Assembly: GCA_012934845.2 (NCBI GenBank) | Contig: WNNJ02003650.1 | Span: 56,390 to 120,389, forward strand | Reading direction: 5' to 3' | DNA: 64,000 nucleotides | From: Pomphorhynchus laevis | Taxonomy: Eukaryota > Acanthocephala > Palaeacanthocephala > Echinorhynchida > Pomphorhynchidae | Part shown: one piece after another, positions 22,222 through 31,865 of the stretch | How positions within the stretch are numbered: position 1 is the first letter of the stretch | Layout of the letters: the number at the start of each line of letters is the position of its first letter | Notes under the pieces: generated by a model | What the model was told of the DNA's origin: nothing | Seen by the model: only the letters and a program-made list of their open reading frames with translations | Database searches by the model: none | Translations under genes and position numbers: made by a program

Positions 22222-22559
22222 TGTCAGATTAGTAGCAATTCCAAAACAAAAACTGAAAGATGGATAAACAAAGCAAACCTATTAATATTGCTATTTGATA
22301 AATATCAAATAATTATAATATTACTTAATAAATTGATATATAAAAAAGTTAATATTAACTTGTTTCTTTTTATTAATAACACTCTAATAAGACTCCAATA
22401 ATACTCTAAGAAATACTTTAATAATACTCTATGAAACAACGTAATTGACTGATATCCAAAAATGCAGATGGATGTTTGAGCAACGCGTTCGACAGGGGAG
22501 ATTCATTTTATACGACACTTAATAAACAACTTCAAGCACGGTTTGTATAATAAAAAATA

Positions 22560-23060
22560 ATTGAGGTGAAGCGAAAGATATCATCATACTGTAGCCAATG
22601 CCAGTGGTGTCCAATGAATACGAGTCTTCCGCTTCTCAACCTGAAAATTTTGAATCGTTACGCCTTGAACCAGGAGTTGCTTTACAGTAATCTTGGCATC
22701 ATGCAACTGTTGCCGCTCTGCCACACCGAAATCTTTAAGTATTCGTACCGGTGATCCCCGTAAATGAAATGAATTTGAAGAATTAAAATAGTTGACTTAC
22801 CGTCTTGTAAAACAGCTTTTAGTAATCAAGGGCGATTTTTTTTCTATATATCTTCTTACCAATACGAAAAAGTGAGACAATTTTGATATCGGAAATGAGA
22901 TCCGATGGAACATCTCTGAGGAATTATGACAGTAAAGTGCGAACCTGTAACAAATTATCATTTAAGCGCTGTTGAACGTTTATGGAAGAGAACTCGGACA
23001 ATTGTGAAGATTAGTGCATGGAAACAGTCACGAATCCCTGAAATTTTTTAAACAGGTTTG
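22560..23060 (-). pseudogene. Unrecognised decayed coding remnants
   Basis: On the minus strand, 22570-22770 reads open for about 50 residues (RILKDFGVAERQQLHD, then KRKTRIHWTPLALATV). 22850-22930 reads RDVPSDLISDIKIVSLFRIG, which recalls the 'FRLGK' segment of LINE ORF1 proteins. Composition is less AT-rich than the flanks. No family can be assigned. Confidence 0.3.
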
Positions 23061-23335
23061 AGCGTTCTGTGCCGAGCCACCTTACTTGATGATATCGGTA
23101 GTTTCACCCTTACTTGATGATATTATCAGTAGTTTCACATTGAAGGTCACATGTATTTTCGGATAATACTTCAGAGCTTTGCAACGTGAATGTATGTTCA
23201 TATAGTGATAATTTAATCTGTGTATGTTCTTTGACGTAGTACGGTTATGAACTTAGTATAGCAGAAGAAGCAGTAGTTATACTGAGAAATAGAACTATCA
23301 CTCAGTACAGCAGTTCAAGTAGCTATCATAGCGCA

Positions 23336-23640
23336 TCTATTACTGTTTGCTTTCCCATTATTCTGCTCGCTGCACGAATGATTGAATCTGCATCAATCGT
23401 AAGAAATAATGAATAATTATGATCCTTTGCGTTTTCAACTTTATCATGTAAACAGGCTTCTTCGTTAAATACACCACGACTTGGATTAAGTTCCTTAACC
23501 AATTCTCCAACTGATTTTCCTTAAACAATGGTCTCTGGTGAAATCAAACTGTTGTTTAATCCATCGTCAAGAATTACCTCTGCAGCAGTAACTTTACCAT
23601 TCGTTATTTACTTGATAAATGTTTCTTCTAATTTGTTTTC
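23336..23640 (-). pseudogene. Decayed ~100-residue ORF, unknown
   Basis: The minus frame reads VTAAEVILDDGLNNSLISPE, GKSVGELVKELNPSRGVFNE and SLFLTIDADSIIRAASRIMG, with only two in-frame stops over about 100 codons and a final stop near 23337. Codon use looks protein-like against AT-rich surroundings. I do not recognise the family. It could be a host pseudogene or a transposon-borne gene. Confidence 0.35.
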
Positions 23641-23854
23641 TAGTTCTGACGAACTTCAAGTGTTCTGCGTTGTTGCAGAGTACGAGTTTCGAAAAATATT
23701 TCAATTACTTTCACCTCCTTCCACAGTGAAATATGTACTTCGAATGCTTTGCGCACTAATGATGTTTTGCGGGTTGGGATATTTTGCAGAACTCACCCTG
23801 AAATCAACACAATAATTTAAATTTATTATTATAAATTTATTATTATAAATCAAC

Positions 23855-24295
23855 ACAATAATATAAAGAATAATTTTAAACTCTTAAGTGGCAAATTTTT
23901 ATGGATGGATAATAAATAATATACTTTGTATTAGAATAAGATACTAGATAGTTATTTCAGAGGAAATACATTATTAGCATGTATTTGGCCCCGCTGCTAT
24001 GTTGGGTCGAGGAATAGGGGCCGAAACCTGATAGCATAGCAGTTCCTCCTGATGACCTTTAATCCTTTTTCTGATACAACGTCTGTTATTTATTAGTCAA
24101 TTCATAAAAATGACGTTTATTTTAAATTTTATTTTTATTTTTTTAACTTGATTTAAATTATAGAAAATCTAAAAACAATTATTAATTTTATTATTTAATT
24201 ATAAAATTCTGATTTAGCACTATTATGTTTTTTATAATTATATTAAATACGTAGATTCAGTTAGCCGATTTGATTTGTTCCTTCTAACAAAGAAA
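23855..24295 (+). mobile_element. PLE 3' end, copy 1
   Basis: Matches 31398-31835: the last RT codons (SGKFLWMDNK), then the 3' UTR to the shared end near acgtaga-tcagttagc-gat. It is truncated just inside the RT. It carries the complementary-block RNA structure at 23987-24055. Confidence 0.85.
23987..24090 (+). ncRNA. Candidate structured RNA in the PLE 3' UTR
   Basis: Three complementary pairs interleave. GGCCCC (23987-23992) pairs with GGGGCC (24017-24022). CTGCTATG (23994-24001) pairs with CATAGCAG (24035-24042). GAGGAA (24009-24014) pairs with TTCCTC (24043-24048), and CTGATGA follows at once. The blocks recur in the copy at 31534-31603. PLEs are known to carry hammerhead ribozymes, and CTGATGA plus a nearby CGAAAC recall that core, but a standard hammerhead fold could not be closed. 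Confidence 0.45.
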
Positions 24296-24709
24296 GATTT
24301 TCAATTTTTTTCTAATTTTCAAATTTCTTTCCAAATTCAAAAATTCGGAAAATTTTCGAATTTGATTGAGGAGTAAGTGCATTTGATCTGTAATTGATCT
24401 GTATTTGATCTGTATTTATAATTTGTTTGTAATAAATTAATTGTTATTCCAAATAATTAAAGAAGTATCTTCACGAAGTCTCTTTGCACCGGCTTGCCTT
24501 TGCCTGGGATGACTGCTTGAATTTTATATTTGAGACTGTTGTATAATATTTTGTGTATTTAAGAATATAATAACACTGCAATAACACTATTGAATTATAA
24601 ATATTCGTTGATTCGGATTGGTTTGTTAAAGAGTGGCTTTCCTGAACGGGTTATTAAGAAATCTTACTATAAAAGTTGCATTGCTGGGAGAACATTTTGG
24701 ATCATCTAA

Positions 24710-24762
<53 letters not shown>

Positions 24763-25113
24763 TATATATTGGAATTCCTTTTATTAACCAAAATGGAACT
24801 CCTTATTTAATAAATTTATATTAAAAATAAAATATTCAAATATTATGATAAAAATTACATACATTACATAATATTTTCAAATTAAAACCGAAATTTAATT
24901 ATTATTTTTATTTCCTAAAATTACGTATAATGTTGTATATTTCTCGTATCCATTATTAGTAAGCATTTTACGTATTTGTTCAATTTCTATCTCTAAGCCG
25001 CATGTATCGGAGGATAACGCAAAGCTCTAAAGAAGTGTTTTTATTATGTCTATTTTATAAACTTTTGTGGTATCCTTTTTTATTTAATGTGATATTGGGA
25101 AATTCTTTTCTCG
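24296..25113. other. AT-rich spacer with a (TA)n microsatellite
   Basis: Mostly AT-rich. It includes a (TA)n run at about 24712-24768. The plus-strand ORF over the microsatellite is an artefact of the repeat. No gene is seen. Confidence 0.6.
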
Positions 25114-25779
25114 GTGGCGACACCGAAAAAGCAACGAAAAAATTATGACTTAACAAAAGTTACATGTACTCAACCAGATTGGGAAAATATGTAAGTACTA
25201 ATGATTTTTAATTTTAGATCTTTTAAATGTAACAGAAAAAATTGTATAGTTTGTGATGTTATAAATAATAATAATTGTATTGTAAGTAATACGACAAACA
25301 AATGTTTTTCATTAAATATTAATAATAATTGTAACTGCAATACCGCAGGTGTAGTGTATCTTATACAATGTACATGTGGATTGCAATATATAGGAAAAAC
25401 ATATCAAATGTTAAAAACTAGGTTTAGGCAACACATATATAATATACAGCATAATAGTCAAACTATATTTCATAAACATATGAGATTAATAGGACATGAT
25501 ATTAAAAACTGTAAATTATTTATTTTAGAACATATTATCGAAGAAAACATTTCAATATTAAATCAAAAACTATTAGAAAAAGAAGATTTTTGGATTAAAA
25601 CGCTTAATTCCATGTACCCATTAGGATTGAATGACGTGGTACAAGGAATTGGCAGAAGTAGTATAATACATAATAAACAACTATATTATAATAATCCGGT
25701 TAAACGCAAACCAAGAAGTCATGGTGATAAAAGAATAGGAAAAATAGAGTTAAAAATATTAAAAAAGATATGTATATAA
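25114..25779 (+). CDS. PLE GIY-YIG endonuclease with a 27-nt intron
   Basis: The GIY-YIG domain has the N-terminal Cys cluster FKCNRKNCIVC, the core VYLIQCTCGLQYIGKT, the catalytic Arg in LKTRFRQH, and a later Glu in EKEDFW. Upstream, VATPKKQRKNYDLT is in frame if 25191-25217 is removed. That segment starts GTAAGT, contains TACTAAT and ends TTTTAG, and the split codon AT|A is kept. The first codon here is GTG, whereas a related piece at 33729 has ATGGCGACACCG, so the start codon was probably ATG. PLEs are known to retain introns. The in-frame stop at 25779 is followed by RT sequence in another frame. Confidence 0.7.
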
Positions 25780-26000
25780 ATGAACAATTAGAAATATTAA
25801 AACAACTTTTAAGTGATAAAGAGCTGAAAGATCTTTATGTAAATATAAGAAGTTTTTCTAAAAATAGCATTTGTTCAATAAATCTAATTTAATTGAAGAA
25901 TATGATGGTTTAAGTTGTATAATAGACAGTTATTGTAATATAAAATACTAAATCGAACAATAAATGTTAGTATAACTATAAAATTATACACTAGCCATAA
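25114..26000 (+). mobile_element. PLE 5' part (N-terminal GIY-YIG)
   Basis: The 5' portion of a Penelope-like element holds the nuclease gene, then, after a frame break at about 25775, the start of the RT region (LEILKQLLSDKELKDLYVNI and EEYDGLSCIIDSYCNIKY), where it stops near 26000. The nuclease sits before the RT, as in the Naiad/Chlamys clades of PLEs, rather than after it as in classical Penelope. Confidence 0.75.
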
Positions 26001-26030
26001 ACTTCATTAATAAATGTACATTAACATAGA

Positions 26031-26130
26031 TATAGATCGTTTTAAAGAAGTGGGTAAGCGTGACATCTTATGAATCAGAAATTTGCATATACGAGTACAA
26101 TGGTAAACAAATCCATGTTCTTCTAATTAA
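26031..26130. repeat. Short piece of the large duplication
   Basis: About 100 bp (atcgttttaaagaagtgggt onwards) match 9019-9120 and 14355-14455. It joins the end of the PLE part to the coiled-coil cluster. Confidence 0.75.
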
Positions 26131-26830
26131 ATAGAAAATCCCAATACTGAAAAATCTTCATCCAATTTTTCCTAAACTTTGCGATTTATCTTTTACAGTT
26201 TTCAGCTTCTTTATTGATGTGATCTAACATAATCTTTACTTTCAAAATTTGATTGTCTCTTTGCCAAATTGTACTTATTGGGTTCTTAATTTGTCTACTA
26301 ACAAATCAAATCGCTGCAACTGTAAATATCGTTCGCCTGTCTTGTCTTAATCCTTCAAAGCTTCTTTAGTGGTTAATCCATGATCCAAGATGATATTTTT
26401 AATTTTGTTGTCATTTAGGGAGATAATCTTTACCAGAAGTGTAAATATATACAATCTTTAAAAATATATACAATCTTTTATATTTACAAAATAAAAGATT
26501 TTGTAAATATTTAATGTGTTCTACTTATTAGATTTTTATCCAAACAAATTATATAAGAATTAAAAGGGCTCAAATACTAAATCATTAAGAATGCTATAAT
26601 ACAACTATTTAAAGTCAGCAGTCGTATATAAATTCATTGATCTCTGTCTAGAATTACTATTCCCTATTTCTTCATATGATAATGGACACTTTATCATTTA
26701 TGTTCTATTAATTTAGAGGAATCATCCTTCATTGTTATTTCTGGTATTAATGTTAATAGATATTGTGTAATCATATATATATTGTGATACTACATATGAC
26801 ATTATCTTCTTTGAAGTTACCGCAAACATT

Positions 26831-27010
26831 TTATCGATTTATCATTCTATCGAAACTTCTTTTTCTCTTGAACTTAAACCTATATATAATTTTTTCATCA
26901 TCTTTAAAAGCAAAATTGTCAATATTGTTAAAGAAATCTTCAATACTTGTGAAATTTTCTTTTAATCCATGTTTCTTAAGTACTTTATACTTTATAGAAA
27001 AATCATTTGT
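26831..27010 (-). CDS. Putative terminal exon, basic C-terminus
   Basis: The minus frame reads KVLKKHGLKENFTSIEDFFN, then DNFAFKDDEKIIYRFKFKRK, and ends in MINR at a TAA (26831). It looks protein-like against AT-rich flanks and sits in the coiled-coil cluster. A truncated, AT-richer counterpart of the region just upstream of it lies near 27260-27330. No family is recognised. Confidence 0.35.
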   Translation of the reverse strand, partial: TNDFSIKYKVLKKHGLKENFTSIEDFFNNIDNFAFKDDEKIIYRFKFKRKRSFDRMINR

Positions 27011-27663
27011 ATTGACAAATAAATTATTTAATAGAATTAACAAAGAAAAATTATTTAAATACAAATTATTTACAGAGAACTATGTCATTGATCTTTTTGG
27101 ATCAATCCTTGTCTGTATAGTATTAACAGATGATGTATCGTATTCTTGGTCAGAATAATTATTTTGATGTATTTTTTTGTTTCCTTTAAATCCTGTAAAA
27201 TGATTCTTTGTTCTTTGGAACGTAAGATCATGTTTTCTTCAACTTTATTACTGTATAGAAAAAATCATTTGTTCTGTCAAATAAATTATTTAATAGAATT
27301 AACAAAGAAAAATTATTTACATAGAAAATTTATTTACAGAAATTATTTCAAAAAATATTTACAGAAAATTTACAAAAAACAAATTAAAACTAAAAAAATG
27401 GATATAAACAATTATTGTTAATAGTTTCATATAAGTATGAAAGCTTTTCCAACAGCAATTTATCCAAAATTAAATAATTGTTCATTGATGACAAATGGTT
27501 GTCAAATGAAATTTTGTTGTCATTTAGGGGGATAATCTTTATCAAAAGTGTAAATAAAAGGTTTTGTAAATATGTCATGTGTTCTACTTATTAGATTTTT
27601 ATCCAAACAAATTATGTAAGAATATAAAGGGCTCAAATACTAAATCATATAGATTGGGTTTAA

Positions 27664-27928
27664 TCATTTATATTTTGTTATACTACATATAAATCTTCTT
27701 TGAATTACCGCAAACATTCTTGATTTTATTCTATTGTTAATAGTATCATATAAGTATGAAAGATTTTCCAACAGCAATTTATCCAAAATTAAATAATTGT
27801 TCATTGATGTCAATTGGTTATAAAATGAAATTTTCAAGTCATTTAATCTGTCAATGTCGGCCTTAGCATTTTTAATTGCTTCCGTCAAATCACGAATACT
27901 TTCCATTTGATACTCTAGCAAACTTTTC
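27664..27928 (-). CDS. Putative coiled-coil exon
   Basis: Preceded by a good acceptor (gcatttcag|GTTGAAAAG, exon start at about 27928). It encodes LLEYQMESIRDLTEAIKNAK followed by ADIDRLNDLKISFYNQLTSM and a leucine-rich tail ending at a stop. Strong heptad pattern. Upstream exons are not found. The protein is unknown, and it may be one exon of a duplicated host gene or a pseudogene. Confidence 0.4.
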
Positions 27929-28174
27929 AACCTGAAATGCATTCAACTGATATTCGTTAGTAAAATGTAATCATAAATTAACTATTAATATCACCGCCGC
28001 TTTTCAGCGAGTGACTTACAAAAATTATAAAATTAATAGTAATATATTAATATATTACTATTAATATGAAAATAGCAGTAATAGAAGATAACTGAAGTTA
28101 TCTTCACTAACTGAATATATTCCAATTTTCACAAATTTATTATAACAAATATTTAAGTTTATATTTTTGATAAC

Positions 28175-28400
28175 ATAGTAGTTTCTACTAATGACCTCTA
28201 GCCTTAAATCTGATGCATCGCATATTATTCATTAGTTTATTCATAAAAATTGATTATTATTTTAAATTTTAACTTCATATAATTAAAATATAAAATCTTA
28301 CATAATTATTTATTATTTATAATTATTTTTATATATCATAATTTTTAATTTATATAAAGTATAAAATACGTTGACTCATTAAGCTGATCTAATATTTAAA
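28175..28400 (+). mobile_element. PLE 3' end, copy 2 (old)
   Basis: Strongly diverged copy of the PLE 3' UTR: tagtttctactaatgacctc in place of the CTCCTGATGACC core, ending near aaaatacgttgactcattaa. Confidence 0.6.
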
Positions 28401-28789
28401 AAAATCACAAGAGAATTGAAAACGGAAATTAAAAATTTATTTTAAAATTGATGTTTTGAGAGCTACTGCTATTATCTGCACAATTTTGAAAAATATTCTG
28501 AGGATGATTTTGAAATTTTTAGTTATTATAGCTATTATTAACAAAAATATTTATTAGGTTATAAGATTAACAATATTCCCCTACAACAATTGAGTAACAC
28601 TAACGTATTACGTACCATTTTATCCACAAACATTTATAGATACTTAGAAATATACTATGTCACTTACTCCCGCACGCTGTCCATTATTAAGATGTTGGTT
28701 GCGCTAATTAAATCACTGTTAACAAATCATTTTTAATTACAATAGCGATAATCTTGATCTTGCATATTTTTGTAAACAGGTAGTTTACT

Positions 28790-29060
28790 CAGCTTGGACC
28801 TTATATTATGTCACTTAGTCACGCTGCAGTGTTAGATCGAAGGATCGGAGCATAAACCCGATAGCAGTTCCTCCTGATGACATGTAATCCTTATTCTTAA
28901 ACATCGTATGTTATTTACTATTCAATACATAAAATTGACTTTTATTTTATATTTCAATTTTTAGTTTTGACTTTATATAAGTTATAAAATCTTATATAAT
29001 TATTTATTTTTTTATTTTTATTTATAAATCGTATAAAATACGTAGACTAAGTTACCTGAT
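28790..29060 (+). mobile_element. PLE 3' end, copy 3
   Basis: Retains cgatagcagttcctcctgat and the downstream hairpin, and ends near acgtagactaagttacctga. The upstream GGCCCC block is lost, so the long-range pairings seen in 23987-24048 are only partly possible. Confidence 0.75.
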
Positions 29061-29156
29061 CAGATTTATTAATTACAAAATAAATAATTTTTTATTAAAT
29101 ATTAATAAATAATTAATATTTAATTAATAAATATTAATTATTACTAATAATATATA

Positions 29157-29375
29157 GTTGTTCCTCCTGATGACATGTAATCCTTATTCTTATACATCGT
29201 CTGTTATTTATTAGTCAATTCATAACAATTGACTTTTATTTTACATTCCAATTTTTAATTTTGACTTTATATAATAAATTGTATAAAATCTTAAAAGATT
29301 ATTTATTATCTTTATTTTTATTTTTATTTATAAATCGAATAAAATACGTATACTCAGTTATCTAATTTGCTAAAC
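29157..29375 (+). mobile_element. PLE 3' end, copy 4
   Basis: Begins exactly within gttcctcctgatgacatgta and ends near acgtatactcagttatctaa. It is truncated just 5' of the CTGATGA block. Confidence 0.75.
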
Positions 29376-29780
29376 TCATATTAGATATATTTATACTAAA
29401 AATATAATTTACTAACACTAAACTCTGTAAATTGTAAATTACGAAATAATACATGACTTACGTTATAATGTCCTTACAAATGAATCTTTCGTATATATAG
29501 TCACTTCGAGCATAATTCTCAAATTGCTCTAATTGTACTTTGATTGTTTCAGCAACTGCTGTTTCTTCGTGCAAACGACTTTCCGCCGTCTCTCTGTGAT
29601 TCCTATCTTGCTCTTCGCCTGTTTCATCTCAACCTATTAAGTACCAAATGCGACTCCTGGCAGCATAAACTCATCACTTCATTCGAATCTAAGTCTATAT
29701 AAAATACTGTTACCTTAATCCTTTCCCGCTCCTCTACGTCTCGCAACATCAATGCATGTCGTAAACTCAGCACAGTCTTT

Positions 29781-30305
29781 TTGTCAGTGTTGCAACCAAC
29801 TCAGCTCGGTGTAGCAGCTAAAAACGGGGTTGATAACATAATACACATTGTGAGAGATGAACACACTCGACGACGCGATAAGGATGACTGGGTGTGGGTT
29901 AAGGTCGATCTCAGGAATGCTTTCAATTCTATCAGCCGACATGCCATATTCAGTGTAATTCAACGATCTGTCCCGCAATTAATGTCGTGGTTGAGATACT
30001 GATACTCCGAGCCATCATTGCTTCGATTCAGAAATTTGGAGCCCCTTCGATCATGCCAAGGCGTACAACAAGGAAATCCCTTAGGACCGTCTCTATTTTC
30101 ATTGGCAATTCATGATTGCATCACTTCGGTTGGTTGCTTACATTGAATACATTTAAACCGCTGGTATTTGGATGACGGCATAATCGGAGGGCATCCCACA
30201 GCAGTAGCTGATGCGCTGCCTTACCTAGAAAGAGAGTTTGCTCTACTCCGTTTGGACCTTAACCGACAAAAGACCGAGATTATAGGCTCTGCCGTAGCTT
30301 TGCAA
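29781..30305 (+). CDS. Family C reverse transcriptase (partial)
   Basis: One frame runs through QPTQLGVAAKNGVDNIIHIV, motif A (VKVDLRNAFNSISR), motif B (GVQQGNPLGPSLFSLAIH) and motif C (RWYLDDGIIGG, about 30163), to LDLNRQKTEIIGS. Two in-frame stops lie near 30002 and 30145. The fingers domain upstream is badly decayed. The reading frame is cut by the PLE at about 30308. Confidence 0.8.
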
Positions 30306-30320
30306 ACTTAATGTTTTATA

Positions 30321-31466
30321 ATGGATAAAAAGGGTATAAAGGTTGAATTAGATAATAAAACTATACCTATATTATATTGGAATCCAAAATTACATAAAAA
30401 TCCAATAAAACCTAGGTTCATATGTAGTGCGTTTAAATGTACATTAAAACCACTTTCTGTCTATATGAATAAAATACTTAAAGTAATTAAATCACACTTT
30501 AAAAAATATTGCAAGGTAATCGAAATTAATACTGGTATAAAACACTATTTCAGTATTAATTCTACAAAAGAATTTTTAGAACACACAAAAGGAATAAATT
30601 TTCAAAATATAAATACATACGATTTTAGTACTCTTTATACAAATCTAGGTTTAGTAGATATTAAAGAAGCGTTAGTAAAATTAATTAATCTTATATTCGG
30701 AAAAAGATATACATATATATGTTATAATAATTATAACGCCTATCTAACAAAAATTAAACCATCAAATAAATATAAATATATGGATAAAATTGAATTAATA
30801 GAATCCTTAAATATTTTGATAAATCAAAATTATTTAAAAGTAGGGACATCTATATTTAGACAAGTAAAAGGTGTTCCAATGGGTGGTAATAGTAGCCCAA
30901 TTATAGCTGACTTGTTTTTAAGCTTTATAGAATATGAATTTGTTCATAACTGTGTAAAAACTAAATCTAAACAATATAAATATATGAAATATATGTTTCG
31001 ATACATTGATGATATATGTGTATTTAATTCTAATAATTTTTATTCAATTAGTGAGCATATTTATCCAGAAAGCCTTATTCTTAACAAAACCAATATTAAT
31101 GATAAAGAAGGTGTATATCTAGATATGAACATTAAATTAACATTAACTAAAACTACTATTAATTTATATCGTAAAGATGACATATTTAAATTTACAAGAA
31201 ACATATTTTTGCATGAGCATTCATGCATACCATATAATATAAAATATAATACATTAAATAATGAAATTTTAAGAATTGCAACAATATGTAATAATATTGG
31301 CTTTCTTCAAAATCATTTAAATAATTTAATAGATGCATATTTTAAACTAGGTTACTATAAAAATAACATCAAGCAGAAAATAGTAAAATATATAAATCAA
31401 CACAATAATATAAAGAATAAATTTAAACTCTTAAGTGGCAAATTTTTATGGATGGATAATAAATAA
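30321..31466 (+). CDS. PLE reverse transcriptase
   Basis: 381 residues with PLE-type motifs: ILYWNPKLHKNPIKPRFI, NTYDFSTLYTNL (motif A), RQVKGVPMGGNSSPIIADLF (motif B) and FRYIDDICVF (motif C). The RT ends at LLSGKFLWMDNK with no GIY-YIG domain after it. This fits the permuted layout in which the nuclease precedes the RT. The N-terminal RT segment is missing because of 5' truncation. The ORF itself is uninterrupted. Confidence 0.85.
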   Translation: MDKKGIKVELDNKTIPILYWNPKLHKNPIKPRFICSAFKCTLKPLSVYMNKILKVIKSHFKKYCKVIEINTGIKHYFSINSTKEFLEHTKGINFQNINTYDFSTLYTNLGLVDIKEALVKLINLIFGKRYTYICYNNYNAYLTKIKPSNKYKYMDKIELIESLNILINQNYLKVGTSIFRQVKGVPMGGNSSPIIADLFLSFIEYEFVHNCVKTKSKQYKYMKYMFRYIDDICVFNSNNFYSISEHIYPESLILNKTNINDKEGVYLDMNIKLTLTKTTINLYRKDDIFKFTRNIFLHEHSCIPYNIKYNTLNNEILRIATICNNIGFLQNHLNNLIDAYFKLGYYKNNIKQKIVKYINQHNNIKNKFKLLSGKFLWMDNK

Positions 31467-31533
31467 TATACTTTGTATTAGAATAAGATACTAGATAGTT
31501 ATTTCAGAGGAAATACATCATTAGCATGTATTT

Positions 31534-31635
31534 GGCCCCGCTGCTATGTTGGGTAGAGGAGTTAGGGGCCGAAACCTGATAGCATAGCAGTTCCTCCTGA
31601 TGACCTCTAATTCTTATTCTGATACAAGGTCTGTT
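31534..31635 (+). ncRNA. Candidate structured RNA, PLE copy 5
   Basis: Same interleaved pairs as at 23987: GGCCCC (31534) with GGGGCC (31565), CTGCTATG (31541) with CATAGCAG (31583), and GAGGAG (31556) with TTCCTC (31591), then CTGATGA. A following hairpin pairs GACCT with AGGTC, where copies 3 and 4 pair ATGT with ACAT. That is a possible compensatory change. Confidence 0.45.
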
Positions 31636-31865
31636 ATTTATTAGTCAATTCATATTTAAATTTCATTATTCATATTTAAATTTCATTTTTTTAACTTGAT
31701 TTAAATTATTGAAAATCTAAAAACAATTATTAATTTTATTATTTAATTATTAAATTTTGATTTAGCATTATTATGTTTTGTTTATTTTATAATTATATTA
31801 AATACGTAGACTCAGTTAGCTGATTTAATTTCTCAGAGTCATGTGCATCTCAATCAATACTTAAT

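Larger units (their letters stand above)
26180..27950 (-). repeat. Tandemly duplicated coiled-coil exon cluster
   Basis: 26400-26590 and 27505-27655 are similar direct copies (gtcatttagg-ggataatctt, then ttagatttttatccaaacaa). Exon-like pieces recur too: SMNNYLILDKLLLE-LSYLY appears both at about 27420-27500 and 27735-27820. On the minus strand the cluster holds at least five helical exon-like segments, some with frame breaks (26190-26400; ERYLQLQRFDLLVDKLR). One segment (27070-27260) is related to the dead coiled-coil gene at 6.6 kb. Confidence 0.6.
30309..31835 (+). mobile_element. PLE (RT and 3' end) nested in family C
   Basis: 5'-truncated Penelope-like element: a 381-residue RT ORF, then a ~370 bp 3' UTR with the structured block at 31534-31603. 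It is inserted in sense orientation in the family C LINE, so it is younger than that LINE. No clear target duplication is seen. Confidence 0.85.

Noticed and set aside
23987-24090. Canonical hammerhead ribozyme in the PLE 3' UTR
   Set aside because: CTGATGA is present, but no GAAA closes stem II and stem III after it. The CGAAAC lies upstream in an order that does not fit types I to III. Kept only as a structured-RNA candidate.
24633-24824. 63-codon ORF
   Set aside because: It is made by the (TA)n microsatellite (repeated Ile-Tyr).
31467-31835. SECIS element and selenocysteine use in the PLE
   Set aside because: Some Naiad-type PLEs encode selenoproteins, so I looked for an ATGA...TGA(T) kink-turn with a paired stem. 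The available motifs have no supporting helix.
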